A stretch of DNA of 64,000 bases from Glutamicibacter sp. PS (GCA_031317595.1 JANCMB010000001.1:2359610-2423609); one strand, 5' to 3'. Positions 17,253 through 26,860 are shown, numbered from the stretch's first letter. Notes: generated by a model not told the origin, from the sequence alone. Translations and numbers: made by a program.

Positions 17253-17666
17253 TTAGTCTAGTGATGAGTCCTGCACAATGCCTTGAATTTTGATGAACTC
17301 TTGATCACGTCGGCTCAGGCCCGCCACCACCAGGTCGTAGGAGTCCTCGATGAGCTCCCGCATGAACTGCTCGGGTAGTCCGACGCGCACGGTGTTCCAG
17401 TGCTTCTTGTTCATGTGATAGCCCGGGGTAATTTGCGGGTACTGTGTCCGTAGCCGATCGGCAATGGGCGGCTCACATTTCAGGTTCAGGATCAGTTCAC
17501 CGCGATGCCATGAGAGGAAGGCGAACATTTTCGAACGCTCGGGGGTCGCACCGACTTTAAACACCGCAGCTTCCGGACCGAAGGGAAAATCTTCGAAGGC
17601 GCGCGGCTGCTCCAGACAGATGCGCCGCCAAATCTCGTGTTGTGCTTCATCGTCGTTCGTGGACAT
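17253..17666 (-). CDS. MmcQ/YjbR-family DNA-binding-like protein
   Basis: This is a protein of about 137 residues of the MmcQ/YjbR (CyaY-like) fold: FPFGPEAAVFKVG, then MFAFLSW, LILNLKCEPPIADRLRTQYPQITPGYHMNKKHWNTV and the C-terminal helix ELIEDSYDLVVAGLSRR. These are the signatures of this widespread small family of unknown cellular role. The start at 17666 is preferred over one 8 codons upstream because AGGAAAGG lies immediately before it. Confidence 0.88.
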   Translation of the reverse strand: MSTNDDEAQHEIWRRICLEQPRAFEDFPFGPEAAVFKVGATPERSKMFAFLSWHRGELILNLKCEPPIADRLRTQYPQITPGYHMNKKHWNTVRVGLPEQFMRELIEDSYDLVVAGLSRRDQEFIKIQGIVQDSSLD

Positions 17667-17767
17667 CACATGCCTTTCCTGAGCTTGCACCCATGCTATC
17701 GGTCAGTTTGCAACGTGGCTTGTGGGGTGGCTCCCGCGATCTTGGCGTAGCGCCCTAGACTGGCCAG

Positions 17768-18127
17768 ATGAAAACTACTCGACAAACCATCGTCTTCGAC
17801 GCAGCCGATATCGAGACCGAAAGTCGATTCTGGGCCGAGGTCCTTGAAGGGCAGGTAGTGGGCGACGCGGAATGGAAGTCGGTGCGCACCGCCGAAGGGG
17901 TGGTCTCGGTAGGGGTACAGCTGGCTCCCCAGCACCGTCCTTCGCGCTGGCCCGAGGAACCGGCCCGTAGTCATCTGGATCTGTGGGTGACCGATCGCGC
18001 CCTTGCCCATCAGGAAGTGCTCGCTCATGGCGCCCGACTGGTGCGTGAGGCGGAAGCCGAAGACAACTTCAACGTCTATGCGTCCCCTGCTGGCAATATC
18101 TTCTGCTTGGTGTGGCCGGTCGACTAA
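17768..18127 (+). CDS. VOC-superfamily glyoxalase-like protein
   Basis: This 119-residue single vicinal-oxygen-chelate module starts QTIVFDAADIETESRFWAEVLEG, typical of glyoxalase-like proteins of actinobacteria. SHLDLWVTD and a closing NVYASPAGNIFCLVW supply the second beta-alpha-beta-beta-beta unit. The usual metal ligands are only partly clear (the HLDL His is present). Substrate unknown. The preceding gene is divergent and the following LacI gene begins 76 bases downstream. Confidence 0.85.
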   Translation: MKTTRQTIVFDAADIETESRFWAEVLEGQVVGDAEWKSVRTAEGVVSVGVQLAPQHRPSRWPEEPARSHLDLWVTDRALAHQEVLAHGARLVREAEAEDNFNVYASPAGNIFCLVWPVD

Positions 18128-18203
18128 CTTAGTCCCGCAATAATTCGGCGGCTATGTTTCAATTAGAGCCACAGCATCACGTCACTCAACGAAGAGGACC
18201 GAT

Positions 18204-19229
18204 TTGGCAACCAGAGACGACGTTGCGCGTCGTGCCGGGGTTTCGGCCAGCACGGTTTCTTACGTCATTAGCGGACGGCGCCGCATCTCCGAAGAGACTA
18301 AGGCGCGCGTTCTGCAGGCCATGCAGGAGCTGAACTACACGCCCAATGCCTTCGCCCAAGGACTGGCCGGGGCACGCCGCGGAATCATTGCTCTGCACTT
18401 CCCCACTTCCGGCGGCGGGTACTCATCGACCGAATTCGAGTACGTCACCGCAGCGGTTGAACAGGCACGCCGCCGCGGGCTGCACCTGCTGTTGTGGACG
18501 AATCCGACCGACGATGTGGCGGGGCTCCGGAGCCTCGTGAGCCAGAAGCTCGTCGACGGCGTGGTGCTCATGGAGGCTTCGATCATCGACCCCCGCTTCG
18601 AATTGTTGCGCGAGTCATCCACTCCCTTCGTCTCCATCGGACGTCCGAGTCACACCGAGGATCTGTCCTACGCGGACAATGACTTTGAGGCGCTCGGTGA
18701 GAAATCCATTGGCTATTTGGCGGAGCTGGGGCATCGTTGCGTTTGCTACTTGGGGTTGCAGATCGAGGACCAGCACCATGGTTACGGACCAGCCGTGCGC
18801 ACGCGACAGGCATTGCAGCGGGCCGCGCAGGCCCACGACGTGCGGCTTCATATGGTATCTACCGAACACAGCGCCGCCGGTGGTCGAGAGGCTTTGGAGG
18901 CCGTACTGGAGCTTGACCCGCCGGCCACCGCCGTACTGGGTTTTAGCGAGTTTGCGACCGCCGGGTTCATCAATGAGGCGGCGGTGCGTGGGCTGCGCAT
19001 CCCAGAAGATCTATCGGTGGTAGGGTTGGGCGTCTCGCAGCGGGCCGCGCAGATGATCTCCCCGGAATTGACCAGCGTCTCGCCTCCGATTGCGCTGATT
19101 TCCCATGCCGCAATCAACGCTTTGGTGGATCTCATCGACGATTACCCGGGCCCCATCGTGCAGGAGTTGGTCACTCCGGTACTGACCTGCCGCCAAAGCT
19201 CCGGACCCGCGCCCACACTAAGCTCATAA
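18204..19229 (+). CDS. LacI-family repressor of the adjacent alpha-glucoside transport genes
   Basis: This 341-residue protein opens with a LacI DNA-binding domain (TRDDVARRAGVSASTVSYVISGRRRISEETKARVLQAMQELNYTPN), where the Val-Ser-Tyr recognition helix and the hinge helix are complete. A periplasmic-binding-protein-like sensor domain follows. The start is TTG 18204 with AGAGGA upstream; no other start preserves the helix-turn-helix. It precedes an AglEFG-type operon in the same direction, with two candidate operator-like dyads between them. It probably represses the transporter until an alpha-glucoside or its product is present. Confidence 0.9.
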   Translation: MATRDDVARRAGVSASTVSYVISGRRRISEETKARVLQAMQELNYTPNAFAQGLAGARRGIIALHFPTSGGGYSSTEFEYVTAAVEQARRRGLHLLLWTNPTDDVAGLRSLVSQKLVDGVVLMEASIIDPRFELLRESSTPFVSIGRPSHTEDLSYADNDFEALGEKSIGYLAELGHRCVCYLGLQIEDQHHGYGPAVRTRQALQRAAQAHDVRLHMVSTEHSAAGGREALEAVLELDPPATAVLGFSEFATAGFINEAAVRGLRIPEDLSVVGLGVSQRAAQMISPELTSVSPPIALISHAAINALVDLIDDYPGPIVQELVTPVLTCRQSSGPAPTLSS

Positions 19230-19270
19230 GCCTTGCCAGAGGGCGCCCTACTCTGACATGATAACGACCA

Positions 19271-19298
19271 TTGACGCGCGTCGATGACGTGCGTCACA
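19271..19298 (+). promoter_or_regulatory. Operator-like dyads and a possible CRP/GlxR-type site before the sugar transporter
   Basis: Two dyads lie side by side. GACGCGCGTC (19273-19282) is a perfect palindrome with the central CG typical of LacI operators. TGACGTGCGTCA (19285-19296) has matching 5-bp arms. The second also overlaps GATGA-N6-TCACA (19283-19298), 8 of 10 bases of the CRP/GlxR consensus TGTGA-N6-TCACA. The spacing to the gene start (about 60 bp) suits control of the binding-protein gene. Confidence 0.45.
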
Positions 19299-19360
19299 TT
19301 TGATCGGATCGCAGGGAACCGGGCCGTGCCGGCCCGCATGACTTCACCTTGGAGGAACCC

Positions 19361-20713
19361 ATGAATTCTCGAATGCAACGTTGGCGCCTGGCGCCAGCTG
19401 CGATGGTGGCCGCGGGCAGCTTGCTCCTCGCTGGTTGTGGCGGGCCCGACCCGAACGATCCCAACGCCTCGGGCGGTGCCAACCAGAGCCAGCCGTCGGA
19501 TGGGGTCGTCGATATCTACGGACCCATCACGGGAACCGAAGCAACCCTGCTCGAAGAATCCTGGGCTGAGTGGTCCGAGAAGAATGACATCAAGATCCGG
19601 TACACCGGCGACAAGAACTTCGAATCGCAGCTCGGTATTCGAGTCCAGGGCGGCGACACCCCGGACCTCGCGATCTACCCGCAGCCTGGCCTACTTCAGG
19701 CCACGGTCTCCAGCGGCAAGGTGCAAAAACTACCCGAGGGAGCTCAGCAAGAAGTCTCGGCCAACTGGTCCGAGGACTGGCAGGCCTACGGTCAGGTTGA
19801 TGGCGTGCAGTACGGTGCTCCACTGATGGCCAGCGTCAAGGGGTACATCTGGTACTCGCCGTCCAATTTCGAAAAGTGGGGCGTTGAAGTTCCCAAGACC
19901 TGGGACGAAATGGAGCAGCTGGGCAAGACCATCGCCGAAAAGACCGGAAAGCCTTCCTGGTGCGCTGGTTTTGCCTCGGGTGAGGCTTCCGGCTGGCCAG
20001 GCACCGACTGGATCGAAGACGCCGTGCTCCGTCAGGCTGGACCGGAAGTCTACGACAAGTGGGTTAACGGCGAGGTGAAGTTCACCGACGCAGAGATTGC
20101 CGCGGCATTCGACTCGGTGGGCAACATTCTGCTCGATGACAAGCTGGTCAACGCAGGCTACGGTGGCGTGAAGTCGATTAACGCCACCGCCTTCGGCGAC
20201 ATCGGCGCCAAGGTCGCCGATGGCAGTTGCCCACTAACCCACCAGGCATCCTTCCTCGAGGGATTCATTCTGGACTCGACCAACGCGGACGGTAAGAAGC
20301 CCACGGTCGCCCCTGACGGTGATGTCTGGGCTTTCGTCACCCCGCCAGCTTCGACCGATGATGCCGCCGCGGTGACCGGTGGCGGCGAATTCGTGGCAGC
20401 CTTCAGCACCGATGAAGATACCGCGAAGGTTCAGCAGTTCCTAGCCAGCGCCGAGTGGGCCAACAACCGAGTAAAGCTCGGCGGTGTCATCTCCGCGAAC
20501 TCGGGTCTTGACCCGGCCAACGCCAGTAGCGACCTGCTACGTTCGGCCGTTGAGCTCCTGCAGAATCCGGAGACTACTTTCCGCTTTGACGGCTCGGATC
20601 TGATGCCGAAGAGCGTCGGCTCCGATTCGTTCTGGAAGGGCATCGTGGACTGGGTTGACGGAGATTCTACCGAGAGTGTCCTGAAGACCATTCAGGCCGG
20701 ATACGACTCCTAA
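19361..20713 (+). CDS. Alpha-glucoside ABC transporter substrate-binding lipoprotein (AglE-like)
   Basis: This receptor of about 450 residues belongs to the MalE/AglE cluster. ATG 19361 is preceded by GGAGGAA and gives a lipoprotein signal (GSLLLAGC). After a low-complexity linker, VDIYGPITGTEATLLEESWAEW and FESQLGIRVQGGDTPDLAIYPQPGLL match AglE-type receptors, which bind alpha-glucosides such as sucrose, trehalose or maltose. Later landmarks are WYSPSNFEKWGVEVPKTWDEM and the C-terminal FWKGIVDWVDG. It is the first gene of a three-gene importer; the ATPase is not encoded here, so a shared MsiK-like ATPase is expected elsewhere. Confidence 0.88.
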   Translation: MNSRMQRWRLAPAAMVAAGSLLLAGCGGPDPNDPNASGGANQSQPSDGVVDIYGPITGTEATLLEESWAEWSEKNDIKIRYTGDKNFESQLGIRVQGGDTPDLAIYPQPGLLQATVSSGKVQKLPEGAQQEVSANWSEDWQAYGQVDGVQYGAPLMASVKGYIWYSPSNFEKWGVEVPKTWDEMEQLGKTIAEKTGKPSWCAGFASGEASGWPGTDWIEDAVLRQAGPEVYDKWVNGEVKFTDAEIAAAFDSVGNILLDDKLVNAGYGGVKSINATAFGDIGAKVADGSCPLTHQASFLEGFILDSTNADGKKPTVAPDGDVWAFVTPPASTDDAAAVTGGGEFVAAFSTDEDTAKVQQFLASAEWANNRVKLGGVISANSGLDPANASSDLLRSAVELLQNPETTFRFDGSDLMPKSVGSDSFWKGIVDWVDGDSTESVLKTIQAGYDS

Positions 20714-20728
20714 TTCAAGGCAGTTGCG

Positions 20729-20761
20729 ACGCCGGATGCCGAATATTTCGGCATCCGGCGT
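20729..20761 (+). terminator. Intercistronic hairpin between receptor and permease genes
   Basis: A perfect 15-bp stem (20729-20743 with 20747-20761) has a 3-base loop and no U-tract. Such structures between receptor and permease genes typically protect the receptor mRNA or give partial termination, keeping receptor in excess of permease. Confidence 0.7.
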
Positions 20762-20782
20762 TGCCGGTGAAAGGCCCGAATC

Positions 20783-21922
20783 ATGTCTGACTTCTTTCAA
20801 TGGCTTGCGGGGCTACCGCCCCTAGCCCAAGTACCCATCGTGCTTGTCGTTTTCATCGCGCTGATCGGCGCGGTGCTGTTCTTTATTGAGTACGCCACGC
20901 GCCCCGGGCGCGGCTACACCCTCCTACGCCTGCTGGTGACCGTGCTGGTGCCGGCGGCGGTCTTGTTGCTCTTCGGGCTGTATAACTCCGTACTCTGGGT
21001 CGCCGTGTTGGCCGCGGCGCTCGGCGGCGTGCTGTTCATCATCGACTACCGCTCGCGGCAAGGCTCCGGCTATTTCCTCCAGCTGATCGCCTTCATGGCC
21101 CCCGCGATGCTGCTCTTGGCGCTGGGCCTTATCTACCCGGCGTTGCGCACGCTGATGAACGCGTTCATCACGAACGACGGCACAAAGTTTGCGGGCCTCG
21201 ATAACTTCGCCTGGGTGCTCACCAGCCCGGACGGACTGACGGCTTTGATCAACACGCTGGTGTGGGTGCTGGTCGCTCCCGTCGTGTCCACGGCCATTGG
21301 TTTGGCCTACGCGGTGTTCATTGACCGTAGTCGTGGTGAGAAATTCTTCAAGCTGCTCGTTTTCATGCCGATGGCGATTTCCTTTGTCGGCGCATCAATC
21401 ATCTTTAAGTTCTTCTACGATGCACGCGTCGGCGAACAGATCGGTGTCCTGAACGCGGTGGTCACCGCCTTCGGTGGGCAACCGGTCGACTGGCTGGGCC
21501 TCGAACCGTGGAACACGCTCTTTTTGGTGGTGATCCTGATCTGGACGCAGGCCGGTTTTGCCATGGTGATTCTTTCTGCAGCCATTAAGGGGCTGCCGGC
21601 GGAGCAACTTGAGGCGGCCGAGCTCGACGGGGCCACCCCCTGGCAACGCTTCTGGCATGTCACCGTTCCCGGAATTCGTTCCTCGATCATCGTGGTACTC
21701 ACCACGATCTCCATTGCGTCTTTGAAGGTCTTCGATATCGTTTCGGCGATGACCGGTGGGCGTTCGGATACCACGGTGCTGGCGTTCGAAATGGTGCGCC
21801 AGTTCCAGCTCGGCGGGCGTAGCGGCTTCAGTTCCGCGCTTGCCGTAGTGCTGTTCTTGCTGGTGCTTCCGATCATCATCTACAACGTTCGTTCGCTCAA
21901 AAAGCAAAGGGAAATCCGATGA
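20783..21922 (+). CDS. Sugar ABC permease with extended N-terminus (AglF-like)
   Basis: This is a 379-residue MalF-type inner-membrane subunit. Beyond the usual six helices it has about three extra N-terminal hydrophobic segments (around residues 15-35, 48-68 and 70-88) joined by IEYATRPGRGY and IIDYRSRQGSGY, a layout common in AglF-type alpha-glucoside permeases. The ATPase-coupling EAA loop is ELDGATPWQRFWHVTVPGIR. Its last codons overlap the ATG of the second permease. The FIDRSRGEKFFKLLVFMP loop is family-typical. Confidence 0.9.
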   Translation: MSDFFQWLAGLPPLAQVPIVLVVFIALIGAVLFFIEYATRPGRGYTLLRLLVTVLVPAAVLLLFGLYNSVLWVAVLAAALGGVLFIIDYRSRQGSGYFLQLIAFMAPAMLLLALGLIYPALRTLMNAFITNDGTKFAGLDNFAWVLTSPDGLTALINTLVWVLVAPVVSTAIGLAYAVFIDRSRGEKFFKLLVFMPMAISFVGASIIFKFFYDARVGEQIGVLNAVVTAFGGQPVDWLGLEPWNTLFLVVILIWTQAGFAMVILSAAIKGLPAEQLEAAELDGATPWQRFWHVTVPGIRSSIIVVLTTISIASLKVFDIVSAMTGGRSDTTVLAFEMVRQFQLGGRSGFSSALAVVLFLLVLPIIIYNVRSLKKQREIR

Positions 21923-22866
21923 GTTTGGTGCCAGAAACCACACGGCGTGCCCTGCGCAAAGCCGAGGCGACCAGTGGGAAGCTCAAGCGTGCGGCCACCT
22001 CACGGGGCGCCACGCTCGCGGCCTTCATCATTGCGGCCATTTGGACGCTACCGACCTTAGGGTTGTTCATTTCCTCCTTTCGCGAGGCCAATGACATCAA
22101 AACCTCCGGTTGGTGGACGGCCTTTGCCAATCCATCGTTCACCTTGGAGAACTACGCGAAGGCACTGAACTCCGGTGATAGCCTCACGCTTTCCAAGGCC
22201 TTCGTGAATTCGCTGGCCATTACGATTCCGGCGGCCGTTGTGCCGATTATTCTGGCCAGCCTGGCGGCCTACGCCTTCGCGTGGATTAACTTCAAGGGTC
22301 GTAACACGCTCTTCGTAGCGGTTTTCGCCCTGCAGATCGTGCCGATTCAGATGGCACTGGTGCCGCTGCTACAACTGTTCTCCGATGGCGTGCAGATCGG
22401 TGGGCTATATATCCTTCCGGGTTTGGGGGTCAACGGTTTGGAGGGCGCCTACGCAAAGGTGTGGATTGCACACACCATCTTCGCGCTACCGCTGGCGATA
22501 TTCATGCTGCACAATTTCATCTCGGAGATCCCGGGTGAAGTAATTGAGGCGGCACGGGTGGACGGCGCCGGGCACGGGCAGATCTTCTACCGCATCATTT
22601 TGCCGTTGGCCATGCCAGCCATCGCCTCCTTCGGTATTTTCCAGTTCCTATGGGTGTGGAATGACCTGCTTGTCGCCACGGTCTTTACCTCCGGCACGGA
22701 GCTGCCAATTACCAAGGCACTGCAGGACCTGTCCGGAACCTACGGCCAGTCCTGGGAGCTACTTACCGCTGGCGCCTTTATCTCGATGATTATCCCGCTA
22801 CTGGTGTTCTTCGCACTGCAACGTTTCTTCGTTCGCGGGCTACTCGCGGGAGCGACCAAGGGTTAA
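21919..22866 (+). CDS. Sugar ABC permease (AglG-like)
   Basis: This 315-residue MalG-type partner permease starts in a 4-base ATGA overlap with the first permease. Six hydrophobic segments are visible. The EAA loop is EAARVDGAGHGQIFYRIILPLAMP, followed by QFLWVWNDLL. A basic N-terminal extension (RRALRKAEATSGKLKRAATSRG) precedes the first helix. It is the last gene of the importer and is followed at once by a terminator; no glucosidase is linked. Confidence 0.9.
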   Translation: MSLVPETTRRALRKAEATSGKLKRAATSRGATLAAFIIAAIWTLPTLGLFISSFREANDIKTSGWWTAFANPSFTLENYAKALNSGDSLTLSKAFVNSLAITIPAAVVPIILASLAAYAFAWINFKGRNTLFVAVFALQIVPIQMALVPLLQLFSDGVQIGGLYILPGLGVNGLEGAYAKVWIAHTIFALPLAIFMLHNFISEIPGEVIEAARVDGAGHGQIFYRIILPLAMPAIASFGIFQFLWVWNDLLVATVFTSGTELPITKALQDLSGTYGQSWELLTAGAFISMIIPLLVFFALQRFFVRGLLAGATKG

Positions 22867-22871
22867 GCAAC

Positions 22872-22906
22872 CAGCCGGCCGGTCATTGACCGGCCGGCTG
22901 TGCTTT
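22872..22906 (+). terminator. Terminator of the alpha-glucoside transport operon
   Basis: A GC-rich perfect dyad (22872-22885 with 22887-22900), closing as a 12-bp stem with a small loop, is followed by TGCTTT. It begins 6 bases after the permease stop. Confidence 0.8.
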
Positions 22907-24269
22907 AACTACGCGCGGCCGTAGACACGATGGACAGGATCAGTTCCACCAGATCCTAGAACTGCAATAAGAGATCGTTGGTAACGCGCTACGCGGAGAC
23001 GCTCCGTTGCGCCGCTTCAGAATGGCTACGGCAGGCCACGAAAGGCAACAGCACCACACGGATTAAGCGAGCTACTCCTCCTGCTGGGACTCGCCAGACC
23101 ACCACATCGCCTCAAGCAAGCTCTCTGAGGTCATTGCCTGCTCGCGGATATCCACCGCCGGGTCAGAGCCACCACCGGCACCACTCCACGGCCTAGTGGT
23201 CGCGATTTTTCCGGTTCTGGCGGTAACGCCCTTAGGAAGCACACGGGGCGATGAACGCCATCCCGAAAAGAATTGCGAGTAAAACCTCGGTGCCCATTGC
23301 CCGATCGATCGTTGGACACAAAGTCTAGGAGAACAACACGGAAACTCCATTACAGGCTCCCTGCAGTATCGGTGATACTCCGCGGTGCCACCGCCGCAAA
23401 AGCTAATAAGAATCCGGTGAATATAGAACGCTCTCACCGCAGTCTTAATGGCGAGGTAACTGGAGCGTTGAACGAGCACGAACGCGAAGGACTCAAACGC
23501 CTGCGTAAAGAGGTCGTCGAATGGCGGAAGGACAGCCTGTTGCGGAAAAGCATCCTCCCTTTTCGTATTGAAGGAAGAGTTCTCGCCATCAATGATGGCG
23601 TCTTTGCTCTAGACCCCAGCACCCGGCTCCGGCCCCTGGCGTCGACGCCAAATCGTAGGCCATCTACCCAGTCCTATCGCACCTCTTGAACGGGCCGCGA
23701 AAATACTACGCAGAACACCGATCGGGTGGAAGCGGCGCTGCGTACGGCCAGAACCCCGCGAGGACAGACTCCAGCTCAGGTCGTCATCCACGCAGACCCA
23801 AGCGGCAACGTCGCCCCGACGCAGTTGCATAACCTAGCGGTCGGCCGGATCCCCTACGGTTCGTAGCGTGCATGGACGCCCGCTGGTCTCAACGCCTTTA
23901 GCGAGCCATTCGGGTCAACAGCGAGTGCCGGGTTCCATGGCCGGTGCCCGTGGGCTACCCGGGCCGAAGTGAAGCAGTAAGCGGCTCAGTAGGCTGAAGA
24001 TTTCTATAACCATCACCGGTTGTATTCGAGTTTGGAGATGGGCCCTCCGGTGGAGTTTGAGCAACACTTGAAAGGTCGGAGTCCCTTGGGCAATCAACGC
24101 GAAACCCTGCTGGGGGTGAGCCTCGCGAACCCTAGATCACGTGTCCACTCATTGCGGGGAACGCCAACCGTTGACAGGGGTAAGTAGCGGGTGTTGAGTG
24201 TCGACATGCGGGCGGGAAAAGTCAGCAGTGCTCGAGCAAAAACGGCACAGACCCGAAAAGGACCGGATG
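22907..24269. other. Gene-poor stretch of about 1.3 kb with decayed coding remnants
   Basis: No intact gene is convincing. The stretch has short frames on both strands, irregular codon use, and one piece resembling an IS3-family OrfA (listed separately). On the minus strand, two short pieces in different frames could be remains of a small membrane protein: MGTEVLLAILFGMAFIAPCAS, starting near 23300, and a Glu/Trp-rich tail ending at 23072. The area looks like scar tissue from past insertion and decay. The end of it carries the promoter of the downstream exporter. Confidence 0.5.
23465..23565 (+). pseudogene. Fragment resembling IS3-family transposase OrfA
   Basis: In one frame the stretch reads ALNEHEREGLKRLRKEVVEW, then RKDSLLRKSILPF. 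This matches the C-terminal leucine-zipper region of IS3 OrfA proteins (pattern EREELxRLRxExxxLRxxxxILRKAxAFF). The N-terminal helix-turn-helix and the whole OrfB are missing, and I see no terminal inverted repeats. It is probably a relic of an insertion. Confidence 0.4.
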
Positions 24270-25193
24270 ATGAGTGATATCCCAGCAGTGAACCTGGAAC
24301 AGGTGACGAAATCATTCGGTCGCAAACAAGCGCTTGCGGGCCTGTCATTGCGGGTGCAACCCGGTGAGGTGCACGGGTTCCTCGGTCCAAACGGCGCCGG
24401 CAAATCCACGACCCTACGCATTCTTCTGGGATTGCTACGTCACGATGCGGGCACCGCACAGGTCTTGGGGAAAGATCCCTGGGCCGATGCGGTCGAACTT
24501 CACAGCCGATTAGCCTACGTGCCCGGCGATGTGGCACTGTGGCCTAATCTCACCGGCGGAGAAGCCATCGACCTCTTCATGCGCCTACGCGGCTCGGCGA
24601 ATCCCGCCCGGCGTGACGAACTCATTGAACGCTTCGACCTAGACCCACGGGCAAAGGCCCGTACTTACTCGAAAGGCAACCGGCAGAAGGTCGCACTCAT
24701 TGCCGCGTTAGCTTCCGAGGTCGAACTGCTGCTTCTAGACGAGCCCACCTCTGGTCTAGATCCCCTGATGGAGGCCCAGTTTCAAGAATGCATCAGCGGG
24801 GTCCGCCAACAGGGACGTTCGATCCTGCTGTCGAGCCATATTCTGGCCCAAGTGGAGGCACTGGCCGATACGGTTTCGATTATCCGTCGCGGCGTCGTCG
24901 TGGAAAGCGGTAGCTTGGAGCAGTTGCGCCACTTGGCCAGCACCAGCATCTCGCTCCGACTCCGCGAGCCACGCGAAGTGATCGAGGTGCTGAGAGGTAC
25001 GCCGGGCGTGCATGACGTGCACTCGCGTGAGGGTATGGTGCGCTTTAGCGCTGATCAGGAACACCTACCGCAAATTATGCAGCTGATCTCCGACTGGGGC
25101 GTCGCATCGCTGACGGCAACGCCGCCGACCCTTGAACAGCTGCTACTACGACATTATGGCGAGCCCGGCACGACCTCGGCGGAACGGAAATGA
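24270..25193 (+). CDS. ABC exporter ATP-binding protein (drug/antibiotic export type)
   Basis: This 307-residue ATPase has Walker A GPNGAGKST, then the Q-loop region, the signature YSKGNRQKVALIAAL (a degenerate LSGGQ typical of export ATPases of the DrrA/CcmA type), Walker B LLLLDEPTSGLDP and the H-loop SSHILAQ. A C-terminal domain of about 90 residues follows. ATG 24270 is chosen over an ATG three bases earlier because the AAAAGGA site is then 7 bases away. Its end overlaps the permease start by 4 bases, so the two form a complete exporter. Confidence 0.9.
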   Translation: MSDIPAVNLEQVTKSFGRKQALAGLSLRVQPGEVHGFLGPNGAGKSTTLRILLGLLRHDAGTAQVLGKDPWADAVELHSRLAYVPGDVALWPNLTGGEAIDLFMRLRGSANPARRDELIERFDLDPRAKARTYSKGNRQKVALIAALASEVELLLLDEPTSGLDPLMEAQFQECISGVRQQGRSILLSSHILAQVEALADTVSIIRRGVVVESGSLEQLRHLASTSISLRLREPREVIEVLRGTPGVHDVHSREGMVRFSADQEHLPQIMQLISDWGVASLTATPPTLEQLLLRHYGEPGTTSAERK

Positions 25194-26827
25194 GTAGCTC
25201 AGCCCGGCACAAGGCCGAGACAACATCTCTGGGGATGATTCCCTACCTTCGATTCATCGCCCGACGCGACCGGTGGCGTGCGCCGGCGTGGGTCATCTCG
25301 CTGGGCCTGTTGGCCCTGTACTTCATCACTGCCATCACCCTGTTGATGGATCCGGCGACGCTGCAATCGATGACCGGCTTCGTGCGCAACCCCATGCTCG
25401 CCTTGATCTCCGGCCCCGGATTCGGTTTCGAGGCGATCACGGTCGAACGCTACGTGGTGGGAGTTTATGCAACTTTCTTGATGATCGGCACCTCGCTGAT
25501 GAGCCACACAACCGTCATACGCCACACCCGCGCCGAGGAAGAAAGCGGGCACGCAGAGTTATTGCGTTCCCATGTCATAGGTCGCCAGATCCCCTTGCTT
25601 GCCGCACTGGGCGCCGCGGCCGCACTGAACCTGGCGGTGAGCCTGTGCATCGCGCTGGCGTTCATTGGCTCGGTCGCTCATCCAGCCGCCGTCCCCTCGC
25701 TGCTTTTTGGTCTGAGCGCCGGCAGCGTGGGACTCTTCTTCGCGGCCGTCGGAGCCCTCACCGCTCAGCTGACGACCTCGGCGCGAACCGCCTCGGGGAT
25801 GGCAGGGACCGTGCTGGCACTCGCGTTCATCCTGCGCGGTTTGGGCGATATGTCGACCGCTGCCGGCGGCCCCGTCGGGTGGCTTGCGTGGCTCTCCCCT
25901 CTGGGCTGGGCACAGCGGACCGCTCCGTTTACCGATGATCATTGGTGGCCGCTCCTGCTGAACCTTGGCGGCGCACTCGTCCTGGCCGCCTTCGCCTTGC
26001 GAATCCAGTCGCGGCGTGACTTGGGTGCCGGGCTATTGGCCGACCGGCCCGGTCGTGCCCGGGCTGCAAGGTGGCTGGCGACGCCCTGGGCCTTGGTGGT
26101 TCGTCTGCAGGGCCCCGGGCTGTCATGGTGGTTGTGCGGGGTATTGCTCGGCGGCACCATCTTAGGGTCGTTAACCGGTTTGATGAGTCAGAGCATTACG
26201 GCGATGCCTGCACAGATCGCACTTCTCATGGGTGGGCCCGGAGCCATTATCAAAGGGTACGTGGGCTATTTGGCGATGTTTTTCGCCATTCTGGTCTCCG
26301 TATATTCGCTACGCTGCGTGGGCGCCTTACGCGGCGAGGAATCCGAAGGTCGTCTCGAAATATTGTTGGCCGACCGAATGGGCCGCGGCACCTGGGTGTC
26401 GGCGTGGACGCTCTACGCCCTCGTGGCCTCGGGGGCACTGTTGGGAATGGCGGGGTTGGGCACCGGGCTCGGTGCATCCTTCAGTACCGGGGATCCCACC
26501 TTGCTCTCCGGCGCGGCGCTCGGTCATCTAGTACAACTACCGGCGCTATGGCTGCTGCTCACCGTCGGGGTGGCCCTGTACGGCTGGGTTCCACGAGCAA
26601 CCGGCGTGAGCTGGATACTCTATGCCGCGAGTGTTTTCCTGGCACTGTTCGGCAGCCTGCTTGGCCTCGAACAACAGCTCGTCGACAACTCGCTTTTCCA
26701 AGCCATCGGGCAGTACCCGCGGCACAGCCCAGCGTCGGGAGCCATCTTAATGTTCAGCATGCTCGGCCTGTTGCTGTGGGCAGCTGGATACCTCGGTTTC
26801 CGCCGCCGAGACCTCAAAGCGGCATGA
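25190..26827 (+). CDS. Large ABC exporter permease (polyketide-antibiotic exporter type)
   Basis: This 545-residue polytopic protein has about 12 hydrophobic segments in two similar halves, each with a conserved motif (RHTRAEEESGHAELLRSHVIGR in the first half, LRGEESEGRLEILLADRMGR in the second). This internal duplication is typical of actinobacterial permeases annotated as exporters of polyketide antibiotics. It starts in an ATGA overlap with its ATPase. The E-E-x-G-x-x-E-x-L motifs probably contact the ATPase. The substrate cannot be read from sequence; no biosynthetic genes are nearby. Confidence 0.87.
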   Translation: MSSSARHKAETTSLGMIPYLRFIARRDRWRAPAWVISLGLLALYFITAITLLMDPATLQSMTGFVRNPMLALISGPGFGFEAITVERYVVGVYATFLMIGTSLMSHTTVIRHTRAEEESGHAELLRSHVIGRQIPLLAALGAAAALNLAVSLCIALAFIGSVAHPAAVPSLLFGLSAGSVGLFFAAVGALTAQLTTSARTASGMAGTVLALAFILRGLGDMSTAAGGPVGWLAWLSPLGWAQRTAPFTDDHWWPLLLNLGGALVLAAFALRIQSRRDLGAGLLADRPGRARAARWLATPWALVVRLQGPGLSWWLCGVLLGGTILGSLTGLMSQSITAMPAQIALLMGGPGAIIKGYVGYLAMFFAILVSVYSLRCVGALRGEESEGRLEILLADRMGRGTWVSAWTLYALVASGALLGMAGLGTGLGASFSTGDPTLLSGAALGHLVQLPALWLLLTVGVALYGWVPRATGVSWILYAASVFLALFGSLLGLEQQLVDNSLFQAIGQYPRHSPASGAILMFSMLGLLLWAAGYLGFRRRDLKAA

Positions 26828-26860
26828 TCTGCCCGGGTCGCAAGCCACGCAACATAACTC

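Noticed and set aside
23072..23479. Minus-strand 135-codon frame in the gene-poor stretch
   Set aside because: Mixed codon use, no ribosome-binding site and no recognisable domain; only its last 20 codons look coding.
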